Of a stretch of DNA of 64,000 bases, positions 8,882-18,432 are shown in pieces. Source of the stretch: Pseudaquidulcibacter saccharophilus (GTDB lineage Bacteria > Pseudomonadota > Alphaproteobacteria > Caulobacterales > Aquidulcibacteraceae); NCBI RefSeq assembly GCF_019455445.1, contig NZ_JAHWUS010000001.1, positions 887,856 through 951,855 on the forward strand. The letters run 5' to 3'. Made by a program: the position numbers and the translations under genes. Position 1 is the first letter of the stretch; each line of letters begins with the position of its first letter. Below the pieces are notes generated by a model. That model saw only the letters and a list, made by a program, of their open reading frames with translations, was not told where the DNA came from and did no database searches.

Positions 8882-9007
8882 ATGTCAGGATTTGTCAGGG
8901 TTTTTGGGCGGTGCATGGATCATTGGGCGCATTATTTGTTTTTTCCAATGTCAACAAATGTCAACATTTTTCGGATGCCGCAAGAAAATGCCGAAAAATT
9001 TATTTAA
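8882..9007 (+). CDS. Possible mini-ORF, 41 codons, repeated at 30.4 kb
   Basis: ATG at 8882 with a good purine-rich site (GAGGGGGTGAA) immediately upstream. The peptide starts MSGFVRVFGRC and later has MSTNVNIFR. A separate locus (30422-30529, minus strand) encodes MSGNVRFFGGC and MSTNVNIFR in the same order. Between the two copies several nucleotide differences leave the residue unchanged (TTT/TTC for Phe, CGG/AGG for Arg, GGG/GGC for Gly), a weak hint of coding. At DNA level the blocks are tandem 9-nt repeats (TGTCAGG twice, TGTCAAC twice), so it may instead be a protein-binding repeat. No family known to me. Confidence 0.3.
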   Translation: MSGFVRVFGRCMDHWAHYLFFPMSTNVNIFRMPQENAEKFI

Positions 9008-9098
9008 ATAACTGAATAATAATGATTTTCTTGACAAGAATCGCGGTTACAAATTGTCACAAATATGGAAAATACGATTTTAAAAGGAGGTATTATAT

Positions 9099-9398
9099 TT
9101 AAATCACGGCCAATAGATTGGTGTAATTATTTCTTACGCCTGAATATGCCTTCATGCTGGCTTTTAAATCGACTTCTTGTTCAAGATTTTCGGCTTCACG
9201 AAGGATGTGGGCGGCAAAGAATGGGTTAAAGCCTTGGTACTGGCTTTGGTTTCTTTGTTGTTGTTGCTCTTTATGCTCATAAACATTGATGCGTGTCGCA
9301 TCGGGATTCATTTCAATGCTTTCCACGCGCGTAATTGCCGGAACATTGTTCCGTTTTGATACGCCTGAGGCAGAATATGAAGAAATCCCGTTTATCAT
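9099..9398 (-). CDS. Hypothetical protein, 99 residues
   Basis: A 99-residue hydrophilic protein opening MINGISSYSASGVSKRNN, with a Gln/Glu-rich middle (EHKEQQQQRNQSQYQG) and a C-terminal half, FNPFFAAHILREAENLEQEVDLKASMKAYSG, that should be helical. No signal peptide or membrane segment. I do not recognise a family. It is transcribed away from the EAL gene; a 162-base region separates them. Confidence 0.55.
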   Translation of the reverse strand: MINGISSYSASGVSKRNNVPAITRVESIEMNPDATRINVYEHKEQQQQRNQSQYQGFNPFFAAHILREAENLEQEVDLKASMKAYSGVRNNYTNLLAVI

Positions 9399-9560
9399 AT
9401 GCCATATCCCGCAGTTTTCGTGCCAAATAATTTGGGTTTAGAATCACTGCTGCACTGCAATATGTAAAATAATTTACCATTTGTTAACTATAATCTTCAC
9501 CTTAATATTAAATCATGTCATCTATTCTGTTCTGGTTTTGCAAGGGGCAGTCTAACCACG

Positions 9561-10688
9561 ATGAATTCGCCAATTAAAAATGTTGCTGATAGGCAAAATA
9601 TTGTTCATGCCGAAAACCTGTTTTTCAGCACTAATGAGCATGAAAGACGGTTATTATGGTCGGCATTAAATCTGCTTGAAACCATGGTCTGTCTTGTTGA
9701 TGGCAATGGTGGTTTGAAATGGATTGGAAATTCGGCATTTAAGTTTGGGACAAGCCTGTTTAACCTTGCGCCCTTGCCGCAAAATCTTGATGAACTTGGT
9801 TCGTTTTTTGGCGTGAATGATTTTGGGAATAAATTGCGTCAATGCCATAATAATTATGGTGTAAGGTTGTTTAAACCTGATGGAGTGCATTTTGAAATCC
9901 GTGAAGAAGTTGAAAGCGGGATTGTAACCCTGCGCCGGACTAATTCTGGTTATCAAAGTGATATTGCCAATGACAAAGAGGCACAGGCATTATTGGCGGC
10001 ACTTGATGAAAATCGTATGTGCCTTTTCCGTCAACCGATTATTGACACCAAAACCGGAAACATTCGCCAATATGAATGTTTGGCACGTATGTTGCGCCCT
10101 GATGGCTCTATTGCCAGCCCGATTGAATTTATCCCTGCGGCAGAGCGGGCGGGGCTTATTGCAAGACTTGATCTAAGCGCGCTTAGCCTTGCTTTGGGTC
10201 AGTTAAAAACCAACAGCGATATAAGGCTTGCGGTAAATGTTTCGGCGGCAACCATTGCCGATGAGGCGGCGCGTCAAGAATTTTTGGGCATTCTTGTTAA
10301 TGATACAACCCATGACGAACGCCTTACAATTGAAATCACCGAAACCATTGCGATTCACGACCTTGATGTTGCCGCTAATTTTGCACAGGCGGTAAAGGAT
10401 TCGAATGCACGCATTGCGCTTGATGATTTTGGGGCGGGCTATACTTCATTCCGGTCATTAAAAATATTGCCGCTTGATGAGGTTAAAATTGATGGCAATT
10501 ATGTTGAGGCAATCAATGAGCGCAAGGATAATCAGGCGTTCGTAAAAGCAATCAATACATTGTCCCATGATTTGGGTTTTGAAACCATTGCTGAACGGGT
10601 TGAAACCGAAATGGAGGCCGATATTTTACGTGAAATCGGCGTAAGCGGTTTGCAAGGCTATTTATTCGGTCGCCCACAAAAAGATTAA
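9561..10688 (+). CDS. EAL-domain cyclic-di-GMP phosphodiesterase
   Basis: A 375-residue soluble protein. Residues about 25-135 look like a PAS-like sensor region (LWSALNLLETMVCLVDGNG); about 145-372 is an EAL domain. The signature is YECLARM (Glu172). Downstream catalytic residues are kept: NVSAATI (Asn), EITETIA (Glu), LDDFGAGYTSF (Asp-Asp), EVKIDGNYV (Lys), ETIAERVE (Glu) and GLQGYLFGRP (Gln). It should therefore hydrolyse c-di-GMP to pGpG and favour motility over attachment. No GGDEF domain and no membrane helix. AAGGGGCAG lies about ten bases upstream of the ATG. Confidence 0.9.
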   Translation: MNSPIKNVADRQNIVHAENLFFSTNEHERRLLWSALNLLETMVCLVDGNGGLKWIGNSAFKFGTSLFNLAPLPQNLDELGSFFGVNDFGNKLRQCHNNYGVRLFKPDGVHFEIREEVESGIVTLRRTNSGYQSDIANDKEAQALLAALDENRMCLFRQPIIDTKTGNIRQYECLARMLRPDGSIASPIEFIPAAERAGLIARLDLSALSLALGQLKTNSDIRLAVNVSAATIADEAARQEFLGILVNDTTHDERLTIEITETIAIHDLDVAANFAQAVKDSNARIALDDFGAGYTSFRSLKILPLDEVKIDGNYVEAINERKDNQAFVKAINTLSHDLGFETIAERVETEMEADILREIGVSGLQGYLFGRPQKD

Positions 10689-10699
10689 TTCTTTTCGCA

Positions 10700-10766
10700 A
10701 TTGCAGCATTTGAGACCATAGTTCTATTGAAAAATAGTGATTTTCCTGATTTAGCTATTGCAGCAT
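10700..10766. promoter_or_regulatory. Direct repeat upstream of mcd
   Basis: ATTGCAGCAT occurs twice, at 10700-10709 and 10757-10766, in the short region between the EAL gene and mcd. A CTATT/AATAG hairpin lies between them. It could be an operator pair for a regulator of mcd, but no known consensus is matched. Confidence 0.25.
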
Positions 10767-10789
10767 AAATACATCAGGGGAAGATGACC

Positions 10790-12463
10790 ATGTCACAAGC
10801 AGCAGAAAATGTGCAAAATCAAATCAATGAATTACCCGCACTATTAACTAGTGCCGTAAAGGAATTAAAACCGGTTCGCGATGCGGCAGTAAACTTTGCC
10901 AAGGCAAAAGTTGTTGTTGACGGTAAGATTGACCGCAAATTGGTTGATAAAGAACAGCATATCTTGCATGGCTTGGCATGGTATCAAACCTATATTTCAA
11001 CTTTGACCGAAACTGCAAAATGGGCAAATGAGCTTGCCTCTGCAGGCGCATTTACAGAAATTGAAGCCAATCTTTGCGTGGTTTTGTTTGCCGATTATCT
11101 ATCTGATATTGCCGCCGGCATTATGATGACCCAGGTGGAGCGTATAAGACCAACCGACCTTGGCATAAAATCTGTGGCCCAAGCCGCAATTGATGGCGAG
11201 ATTTGCCAAAAAATTATCGCCCTTAATACCCAAGAGCTAAAAACCCGCACCGCGGAATTAATCCACCAAGTGCAAGGGCGTGCTACAATTGAAAATACCG
11301 GCCTTGATGAAACTTTGGAAATGGTGCGCGATACTTTCTTTGCTTTCGCCAATGAAAAAGTTAAACCATTTGCCCATGAATGGCACCTTAAAGATGATTA
11401 TATTCCGATGGAAATCATCGACGAACTTGCCGAACTTGGGGTTTTTGGTCTTACTCTCGAAGAAGAATATGGTGGTTCGGGCCTTGGCAAGCGCGCAATG
11501 TGCGTGGTGTCAGAGGAATTATCACGCGGTTATATTGGTGTTGGCTCACTTGGAACGCGCGCTGAAATTGCGTGTGAATTAATTATCAATGGCAATGATG
11601 AAGAGCAAAAGGCGCATTATTTGCCAAAGATTGCTTCGGGCGAAATTTTGCCAACGGCCGTTTTTACCGAACCGAATACTGGTTCTGATTTGGGTTCTTT
11701 GCAAACCCGCGCGGTTAAAGAGGGTGATAAATATGTTATCACCGGCAACAAAACTTGGATTACCCATGCCGCACGTGCTGATTTGATGACGCTTTTGGTG
11801 CGCACAGATCCAAACACCAATAATTTCAAAGGTCTTTCAATGCTTTTGGCAGAAAAAGAGCGCGGCACAGATGAAAACCCATTCCCAACCAAGGGTATGA
11901 CGGGGGGTGAAATCCACGTTCTTGGATATCGTGGTATGAAGGAATTTGAACTTGGCTTTGATGGCTTTGAAGTGCCAACCAAAAACCTGCTTGGCGGGGT
12001 TGAGGGTATGGGCTTTAAACACCTTATGGCGACTTTTGAATCGGCGCGTATTCAAACTGCGGCACGTGCAATTGGTGTTGCGCAAAATGCCCTTGATATC
12101 GGCCTGCAATATGCCACCGAGCGTAAACAATTCGGCGATTATATTTATGCCTTCCCACGGGTTCATAATAAAATCGTACAAATGGCGGCGGAAATTATGG
12201 GTGTTCGTCAACTTACCTATTTTGCCGCTTTGGAAAAAGATACAGGCGCACGATGCGACCTTGAGGCAGGTATGGCAAAACTTTTGGCGGCGCGCATTGC
12301 ATGGGCGTGTGCCGATAATGCGCTACAAATTCATGGTGGCAATGGCTTTGCGCTTGAGTACCAAATTTCACGCGTATTGTGCGACGCCCGCATCTTGAAT
12401 ATTTTCGAAGGCGCAGGCGAAATTCAGGCACAAGTCATCGCAAGACGTTTGTTAGAGGAATAA
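10790..12463 (+). CDS. mcd: (2S)-methylsuccinyl-CoA dehydrogenase
   Basis: A 558-codon flavoprotein of the acyl-CoA dehydrogenase superfamily with an extra N-terminal domain of about 165 residues. The long form and sequence style match methylsuccinyl-CoA dehydrogenase, which makes mesaconyl-CoA in the ethylmalonyl-CoA pathway for acetyl-CoA assimilation. ACAD hallmarks: FTEPNTGSDLGSLQTRA (FAD/substrate), GNKTWITHAARADL, ERKQFGDYI, LQIHGGNGFALEYQISRVLCDARIL and the C-terminal FEGAGEIQAQ, whose Glu occupies the usual catalytic-base position. The second Met (10790) has better spacing from AGGGGAAG than the ATG at 10784. Other pathway genes (ccr, ecm, mch) are not in the window. Confidence 0.85.
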   Translation: MSQAAENVQNQINELPALLTSAVKELKPVRDAAVNFAKAKVVVDGKIDRKLVDKEQHILHGLAWYQTYISTLTETAKWANELASAGAFTEIEANLCVVLFADYLSDIAAGIMMTQVERIRPTDLGIKSVAQAAIDGEICQKIIALNTQELKTRTAELIHQVQGRATIENTGLDETLEMVRDTFFAFANEKVKPFAHEWHLKDDYIPMEIIDELAELGVFGLTLEEEYGGSGLGKRAMCVVSEELSRGYIGVGSLGTRAEIACELIINGNDEEQKAHYLPKIASGEILPTAVFTEPNTGSDLGSLQTRAVKEGDKYVITGNKTWITHAARADLMTLLVRTDPNTNNFKGLSMLLAEKERGTDENPFPTKGMTGGEIHVLGYRGMKEFELGFDGFEVPTKNLLGGVEGMGFKHLMATFESARIQTAARAIGVAQNALDIGLQYATERKQFGDYIYAFPRVHNKIVQMAAEIMGVRQLTYFAALEKDTGARCDLEAGMAKLLAARIAWACADNALQIHGGNGFALEYQISRVLCDARILNIFEGAGEIQAQVIARRLLEE

Positions 12464-12466
12464 AAT

Positions 12467-13555
12467 TTACTTCTTCACACCCTCTTGGGTTAATAGATAA
12501 ACCGCAAAGGTTCCAAGCCAATGTCCGCCTTCATAATGTTCCCCCGTAACATTGGGAAGGGCGGCATCGGCGTGGGTTTTGGCGGTAGCATGTAGTGATT
12601 TGATGCGTGCATCGCCCTTGGGTAAATAGCTGGCAATTGTATTTAACATCCAGGCACGCGATAGGTTTAAGCCATCCAAATGCGCTAGTTTTGGATCGGA
12701 TCTGTCGGTAACAATTGCGGGTTTAAGCCAATTTGCGGTGCCATCCTTTGGAATTTGCGGCAAAAAGGTTTTTAGCCATTTGGCAAATTCTGCGGGTGGC
12801 AAAATGCGCGCCATAAGGCTGGCTTCACCTAAACATGGCGATAAAAATGCTTCGCCATCTGGTTCATAGGCAAGTGGGCAGTTTTTATCATTCGCATAAT
12901 AATATTTACCACGTGCTTTTATAAGTTCGGCAAAATCTTTTTCACCCGCTACAATTGCCCAATCATAAGCAAGACCAAGGCCAAAAGCGGTTTGATTATG
13001 TTCGCCAATACGAATTGGATAGTTTAGTTTTGGCAACCATGATTTCATTTTCTCGGCTGATGCTTTTGCCAATGGTTCAAAAATAGGGGCAAGTGCGCGT
13101 AAATCGGCATCTTTGGAGGTCAAAAGCTCTTTATGTAATTGTAATGCCCAAGCCAAACCATAGGGGCGTTCAAATGATGCCCGCCCTGGTGTTTTTAAAT
13201 ATGCAACTTCACCGGCAATATTTTCAGGTGTAATTGATTGTTTTAAGGTTGCTTTTGCATCTGCTGCATATGGGGCATCAGGATAGGTTCCCGCAAGTTT
13301 GGCCAAAAGCCAATGCCCATGCACAGATGAATGCCAATCAAAACAGCCATAAAATGCCGGATATAAAACATGTGGTTCTTGAGCATCTTTTGCGGAATTA
13401 AGCGCATGTGAAATATGGTTTGGATATTCGCTATGCGCACATTTTAATGCAAGGGCGGCAAAACGTTCGGTTGGTTTATAATCTTGGGCAAGGGTTGGCG
13501 TATTAAAAAAGGCCTGCGCAACAAAAGCGGCCAACAGCATTTTTGACAATTTCAT
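12467..13555 (-). CDS. DUF2891 family secreted protein
   Basis: A 362-residue protein with a clear signal peptide (LLAAFVAQAFFNTPTLAQ, cleavage near residue 23). The mature part has the DUF2891 pattern: HVLYPAFYGCFDWHSSVHGHWLLAKL, RPYGLAWALQLHKEL, IGEHNQTAFGLGLAYDWA and SPCLGEASLMARIL. It is mostly helical, like alpha/alpha toroid hydrolases, and the conserved Asp-Trp-His cluster suggests an active site. Biochemical function is not established to my knowledge. It is convergent with mcd, with only three bases between the stops. Confidence 0.85.
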   Translation of the reverse strand: MKLSKMLLAAFVAQAFFNTPTLAQDYKPTERFAALALKCAHSEYPNHISHALNSAKDAQEPHVLYPAFYGCFDWHSSVHGHWLLAKLAGTYPDAPYAADAKATLKQSITPENIAGEVAYLKTPGRASFERPYGLAWALQLHKELLTSKDADLRALAPIFEPLAKASAEKMKSWLPKLNYPIRIGEHNQTAFGLGLAYDWAIVAGEKDFAELIKARGKYYYANDKNCPLAYEPDGEAFLSPCLGEASLMARILPPAEFAKWLKTFLPQIPKDGTANWLKPAIVTDRSDPKLAHLDGLNLSRAWMLNTIASYLPKGDARIKSLHATAKTHADAALPNVTGEHYEGGHWLGTFAVYLLTQEGVKK

Positions 13556-13741
13556 TTGAGAACCTGTGTGAATTTATATGTTGGCGCAACTATTTTACGA
13601 TTTTGAAAAATTTACAAGCAAGAAATAATTTATCGCTTCGATAAAAAATTTAATAAAAATAACAAATTATAATTTAAGGTTTATATTTTGTTAATTACTT
13701 GTGGGTAGTTTATCTGAACCTTAATAGTTTAAAGGTGTATC

Positions 13742-14356
13742 ATGGAAATAAATGCTGTAAACGCGTCAAATAATTTTTTGACCAATGTTGACCCATTGGT
13801 TTTCAATAAAGCCTCTGATGCAACCAATGAGAATGTTGCACAGGCATCCGATCCACTTAAGTTTGATGACACTGTTGATTTATCAACAACCGCACATGCA
13901 ATTGTTGAATGGATAAGTTCGTATAAAACAACATTGGGCAGCCATATTGGAACTATTCATTATATGAATGTTGATAGTGATGTTGGTCTTGTGGTTGATA
14001 AGAAATTGTTAGAGGCAAATAAAAACCTTCTAAACTATCTTGAGAGTGCTAGTATCGCGGAAAAATCTAGCCGTGAGTATCAAGATTACGTCAATAAACT
14101 TAGAATTTATATTGCCAAAATTCAAAATGCGCTTTCCGAGGCCGAACAAAGTGCAAGTGATGACGCTAACGCCTCGCAAGCAACCACCGAAATTAGTACA
14201 AATGACACAAATTCCGCCGTTGATAATGGTAATGAAAAGCCCGCTAATAACTCACTTGGTGCATTTTTAACCAAATCGATGGGCGAATTCCGCGATAAGT
14301 TGAAAGAATTCCTTTTACCAAGTGTCGCAAGTTCGCAAAATGAGGCGCAAGATTAG
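13742..14356 (+). CDS. Hypothetical acidic protein, 204 residues
   Basis: A 204-residue protein with no signal peptide or membrane helix. The first 50 residues are Asn/Asp/Ala-rich; residues about 50-140 are helical (TAHAIVEWISSYKTTLGSH, then YQDYVNKLRIYIAKIQNALSEAEQ, a probable coiled coil). A low-complexity Ser/Asn/Asp/Thr stretch (about 140-175) and a last amphipathic helix FLTKSMGEFRDKLKEFLLPS follow. I do not recognise it. It starts 187 bases after the divergent DUF2891 gene. Confidence 0.55.
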   Translation: MEINAVNASNNFLTNVDPLVFNKASDATNENVAQASDPLKFDDTVDLSTTAHAIVEWISSYKTTLGSHIGTIHYMNVDSDVGLVVDKKLLEANKNLLNYLESASIAEKSSREYQDYVNKLRIYIAKIQNALSEAEQSASDDANASQATTEISTNDTNSAVDNGNEKPANNSLGAFLTKSMGEFRDKLKEFLLPSVASSQNEAQD

Positions 14357-14414
14357 AATTAGAATATTTTGTGAAAAGGGGTGACAAACCAATTGAAAAC
14401 CATTATCATTTGGC

Positions 14415-14987
14415 ATGGTCACGTTAAACAAAATCTATACTAAAACTGGTGACAAGGGGACAACGCGTCTTGCCACCGGCGAACTTGTCAATAAAACCAA
14501 TCCCCGCCTTGCAGCATATGGAAGTGTTGATGAATGCAACGCTTTTATTGGTGTTGCGCGGCTCTATACCGAAAAAGACAAGGTTTTGGATGAAATTCTT
14601 GCTCGCATTCAAAATGATTTATTCGATTTAGGTGCTGATTTGGCGACGCCCGATAGCCCCGCAATAACTTGGACCCCACTTAGAATTATTGAAACCCAAG
14701 TTACGCGCCTTGAAAAAGAGATTGATTTAATGAATGAGGTTCTTGAGCCACTTGATTCATTCATTCTTCCTGCTGGGTCAAAATTGGCAAGCAATCTTCA
14801 TGTTGCGCGCACAATTGCCCGCCGTGCCGAACGCGAAATAGCCGCATTAATTGAGGCAGGTGAAGCCGTTTCCGAACCCGCAATGCAATATATAAATCGC
14901 CTTTCAGATTTATTATTCGTTGCCGCGCGTCGTGCCAATGGCAATGGTGCGTTGGACGTTAAATGGGTTCCCGCGAAGAATCGTTAA
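14415..14987 (+). CDS. Cob(I)alamin adenosyltransferase, PduO type
   Basis: A 190-residue ATP:cob(I)alamin adenosyltransferase of the PduO/MMAB family, making adenosylcobalamin. The ATP-binding N-terminus is IYTKTGDKGTTRLATGE. The SVDECNAFIG helix and RTIARRAEREIAAL followed by YINRLSDLLFVAARRAN are the family signatures. No cobalamin biosynthesis cluster is nearby, so it may serve salvage and supply B12-dependent mutases such as ethylmalonyl-CoA and methylmalonyl-CoA mutase, in line with the mcd gene 2 kb upstream. Confidence 0.88.
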   Translation: MVTLNKIYTKTGDKGTTRLATGELVNKTNPRLAAYGSVDECNAFIGVARLYTEKDKVLDEILARIQNDLFDLGADLATPDSPAITWTPLRIIETQVTRLEKEIDLMNEVLEPLDSFILPAGSKLASNLHVARTIARRAEREIAALIEAGEAVSEPAMQYINRLSDLLFVAARRANGNGALDVKWVPAKNR

Positions 14988-15020
14988 AATAAAGCGTTAG
15001 TTTAACCGTTAATTTTCCTT

Positions 15021-15046
15021 GCACTTTTTCATTAAGTGCTTTATAC
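15021..15046 (+). terminator. Weak hairpin after the adenosyltransferase gene
   Basis: GCACTT / AAGTGC stem (15021-15039) followed by TTTAT. It may be a weak terminator; the same stretch can also be read as a TTGCAC-N17-TATACG promoter (15019-15047). Confidence 0.4.
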
Positions 15047-15058
15047 GCCCGTAGCTTC

Positions 15059-15097
15059 AAGCCCTTCGCAGCGATTCAATGCTGCGGGGGCTTTTTT
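15059..15097 (+). terminator. Strong hairpin and T run in the carB upstream region
   Basis: AAGCCC with CGCAGC, an 8-base loop, then GCTGCG and GGGCTT, followed by six T residues. It lies 55 bases before the carB ATG. It is either the terminator of the adenosyltransferase unit or, if transcription starts at the possible promoter just upstream, an attenuating hairpin in the carB leader. Confidence 0.7.
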
Positions 15098-15151
15098 GCG
15101 AAATATAGTTCTGAAAACCAAGACAAACGCAAACCATAGTGGGAATTTAAA

Positions 15152-18100
15152 ATGCCAAAGCGCACGGACATAAAATCAATTCTAATCATCGGGGCGGGAC
15201 CAATTGTTATCGGTCAAGCATGTGAGTTTGATTATTCAGGCGTGCAGGCTTGTAAGGCGTTAAAGGAAGAGGGTTACCGCGTAATTCTTGTAAACTCCAA
15301 CCCTGCCACCATTATGACCGACCCTAATTTGGCGGATGCGACCTATATCGAACCAATTACCCCCGATGTAGTTGAAAAAATCCTTGAAAAAGAACGTCCG
15401 GATGCAATCTTGCCAACCATGGGTGGGCAGACCGCGCTAAATTGTGCGCTTGCGCTTAATAAACGTGGCGTTCTTGAACGTCTTGGCATCGAAATGATTG
15501 GCGCAAAACCTGATGCGATTGAAAAAGCCGAAGATAGACAGCTTTTCCGCGATGCAATGGATAAAATTGGCCTTGAAAGCCCGAAATCATATGTTGCCCA
15601 TACTTTAGAACAAGCAGAGGCTGCATTGTTACAAGTTGGTTTGCCGGCAATTATCCGCCCATCATTCACATTGGGGGGTACTGGTGGTGGTATTGCCTAT
15701 AACCAAGAAGAATTTAAAGAGATTTGTACGCGTGGACTTGATGCGTCTCCTACCACTGAAATTCTGGTCGAAGAATCTGTTCTTGGCTGGAAAGAATATG
15801 AGATGGAGGTTGTTCGCGATAAAAACGACAATTGCATTATTATCTGTTCAATCGAAAATATTGACCCAATGGGTGTGCATACCGGTGATTCCATCACTGT
15901 GGCGCCTGCATTGACCCTAACCGATAAAGAATATCAACGTATGCGTGATGCATCGATTGCGGTATTGCGGGAAATTGGGGTTGAAACCGGTGGTTCAAAC
16001 GTGCAATTCGCGCTTGATCCAAAAACTGGGCGTATGACGGTTATCGAAATGAACCCGCGTGTTTCACGTTCATCTGCGCTTGCGTCAAAGGCAACAGGTT
16101 TCCCAATTGCCAAAGTTGCGGCAAAACTGGCGGTCGGATATACTTTGGACGAAATCGCAAACGACATTACGGGTGGTGCAATGCCGGCGGCATTTGAGCC
16201 GACAATCGATTATATCGTAACCAAAATCCCACGTTTTGCTTTTGAAAAATATAAGGGTGCGGATACCACATTAACCACCCAGATGAAATCAGTTGGTGAG
16301 GCGATGGCAATCGGCCGAACTTTCAATGAATCTTTCCAAAAAGCACTTCGTTCTTTGGAAACTGGCTATGATGGTCTTGATGCGGTTAATGAGTACGAGG
16401 ATCGTGACGAATTATTGGCGGCCTTGGCAAAACCAAAGGCAAGCCGCATTATGCGCGTTGGTCAGGCCTTCCGCATGGGATTTAGTGTTGAAGAAATTCA
16501 CAATGTTTCCAAAATTGACCCTTGGTTCTTGCGTGAAATTGAAAAAATTATTTCAATTGAAGACTTGCTTAAAAAACATGGCTTGCCAGATAATGCCGAA
16601 GATTTCCGACATGTGAAATCAAATGGCTTTGGCGATGCGCAAATTGGAAAAATTCTTGGCCTAAACCAAAATGATGTTGCAAAAGCACGCCGTGCTTTGG
16701 GCGTTGTGCCATGCTTTAAACGGATTGATACATGCGCCGCAGAATTCCGCGCGACCACACCTTATATGTATTCAACCTATGAAATGCCTGCTGCTAACGG
16801 TGTTGTAGATTGTGAAGCCGAAACCTCTACCCGCCAAAAAATTGTTATTCTTGGTGGCGGTCCAAACCGTATTGGACAAGGTATTGAGTTTGACTATTGT
16901 TGTTGCCACGCGGCATTTGCCTGCGAGGACATGGGCATTGAATCAATTATGGTCAACTGTAACCCTGAAACCGTATCAACTGATTATGACACTTCGGACA
17001 GATTGTATTTTGAACCATTGACCCAAGAGGACGTTATTGAAATTATTCACCGCGAACAACAAAGCGGCGAATTAATGGGCGTTATCGTGCAATTTGGCGG
17101 TCAAACCCCGCTTAAACTTGCGAAGCCACTTGAAGATGCTGGCATCCCAATTCTTGGTACAAGCGTTGATTCAATCGACATCGCCGAAGACCGCGAACGT
17201 TTCCAAGAACTTCTGCACGAAATCAACCTTATTCAGCCGCGCAATGCAACCGCGCGCACAGAAGAAGAGGCGCTACAAGGCGCTGCCAAAGTTGGTTATC
17301 CAATTGTTGTTCGCCCATCCTATGTTCTTGGTGGTCGTGCGATGGAAATCGTCCACGATGAAAGCAGCCTTAAACGCTATGTTCGCGAGGCGGTGATTGT
17401 TTCTGGTGATAACCCTGTATTGATCGACCAATATCTTCGTGATGCCATTGAGGTGGACGTTGATGCGCTTTGCGATGGTGAAAATGTTTTCGTTGCCGGT
17501 ATTATGGAACACATTGAAGAAGCGGGTATCCACTCTGGTGATTCTGCTTGTGCATTGCCGCCATATTCGTTGCCAGAAAAAATTGTCAAAGAAATCGAGG
17601 TGCAAACCATTAAACTTGCCCTTGCACTTAAGGTGAAAGGTTTGATGAACGTACAATTCGCGGTAAAGGATGAGGAAATCTATGTCCTTGAAGCCAATCC
17701 CCGTGCGTCACGTACTGCGCCATTCGTTGCCAAGGCTGTAAATATTCCGGTTGCGTCAATTGCCGCAAAACTTCAGGCCGGTGAGAGATTATCTGCATTT
17801 AATCTTAAACCTAAAAAGCTTGAACACGTGGCAGTTAAAGAAGCCGTATTCCCATTTGCCCGTTTCCCTGGTGTTGACCCAATTTTGGGACCAGAAATGA
17901 AATCAACCGGTGAAGTGATGGGCCTTGATAAAGACTTTGATATGGCATTCTTAAAGTCGCAAATGGGCTCTGGTATGGTTCTGCCAACTGGCGGCACTGT
18001 ATTTATTTCGGTAAAAGAAGGCGATAAAAATGCCATTATCGAAGTCGCAAGAAAATATGAAGAAGCAGGGTTTAATATCCTTGCCACTGAAGGTACTGAA

Positions 18101-18382
18101 CGGGCGTTAACTCAAAATGGTATCAAGGCAAAACGCATTAATAAGGTGCTAGAAGGTCGCCCGCACATTGTTGATGCCATAATCGACGGCAAGATTCAGA
18201 TGGTAATCAATACCACAGAAGGTAAGCAGTCGCTTTCAGATTCATATTCAATTCGTCGTAATGCGTTGATGCAGTCAATTTCTTATTACACGACTGTTGC
18301 CGGTGCGCGCGCCGCCATTCGTGCCATAATTGCGGAGAAGGAAAAACCAATAGAGGTTAAACCACTGCAAGCATATGCTTGA
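15152..18382 (+). CDS. carB: Carbamoyl phosphate synthase large subunit
   Basis: Full-length 1076-residue CarB. It builds carbamoyl phosphate from ammonia (supplied by CarA), bicarbonate and two ATP, for arginine and pyrimidine synthesis. It has the two homologous ATP-grasp halves: [24 protein letters not shown] starts the first and [22 protein letters not shown] starts the second near residue 556. [17 protein letters not shown] and [16 protein letters not shown] are the metal/ATP sites of each half. The last about 130 residues form the MGS-like allosteric domain. carA is not in the window. The argF, argD and argB genes in the window use or parallel its product. Confidence 0.97.
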   Translation: MPKRTDIKSILIIGAGPIVIGQACEFDYSGVQACKALKEEGYRVILVNSNPATIMTDPNLADATYIEPITPDVVEKILEKERPDAILPTMGGQTALNCALALNKRGVLERLGIEMIGAKPDAIEKAEDRQLFRDAMDKIGLESPKSYVAHTLEQAEAALLQVGLPAIIRPSFTLGGTGGGIAYNQEEFKEICTRGLDASPTTEILVEESVLGWKEYEMEVVRDKNDNCIIICSIENIDPMGVHTGDSITVAPALTLTDKEYQRMRDASIAVLREIGVETGGSNVQFALDPKTGRMTVIEMNPRVSRSSALASKATGFPIAKVAAKLAVGYTLDEIANDITGGAMPAAFEPTIDYIVTKIPRFAFEKYKGADTTLTTQMKSVGEAMAIGRTFNESFQKALRSLETGYDGLDAVNEYEDRDELLAALAKPKASRIMRVGQAFRMGFSVEEIHNVSKIDPWFLREIEKIISIEDLLKKHGLPDNAEDFRHVKSNGFGDAQIGKILGLNQNDVAKARRALGVVPCFKRIDTCAAEFRATTPYMYSTYEMPAANGVVDCEAETSTRQKIVILGGGPNRIGQGIEFDYCCCHAAFACEDMGIESIMVNCNPETVSTDYDTSDRLYFEPLTQEDVIEIIHREQQSGELMGVIVQFGGQTPLKLAKPLEDAGIPILGTSVDSIDIAEDRERFQELLHEINLIQPRNATARTEEEALQGAAKVGYPIVVRPSYVLGGRAMEIVHDESSLKRYVREAVIVSGDNPVLIDQYLRDAIEVDVDALCDGENVFVAGIMEHIEEAGIHSGDSACALPPYSLPEKIVKEIEVQTIKLALALKVKGLMNVQFAVKDEEIYVLEANPRASRTAPFVAKAVNIPVASIAAKLQAGERLSAFNLKPKKLEHVAVKEAVFPFARFPGVDPILGPEMKSTGEVMGLDKDFDMAFLKSQMGSGMVLPTGGTVFISVKEGDKNAIIEVARKYEEAGFNILATEGTERALTQNGIKAKRINKVLEGRPHIVDAIIDGKIQMVINTTEGKQSLSDSYSIRRNALMQSISYYTTVAGARAAIRAIIAEKEKPIEVKPLQAYA

Positions 18383-18432
18383 CGAAACGTAAAACTATAA
18401 CCAATTTACTTTTTTAATCAGGAATTCCTAAA

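Larger units (their letters stand above)
8444..9098. other. Long intergenic region with repeats and a mini-ORF
   Basis: This 655-base gap contains two tandem REP-like palindromes (8673-8724 and 8742-8798), then a short ORF (8882-9007) built on two tandem 9-nt repeats and sharing blocks with a locus at 30.4 kb. The remainder is AT-rich with no recognisable gene, tRNA or mobile-element gene. Confidence 0.7.

Noticed and set aside
11617-12211. Long frames opposite mcd
   Set aside because: They lie wholly within a well-conserved dehydrogenase gene and show no domain or ribosome-binding site.
15343-18087. Several antisense frames of 60-127 codons within carB
   Set aside because: They are codon-bias shadows of carB; no motif is recognisable.
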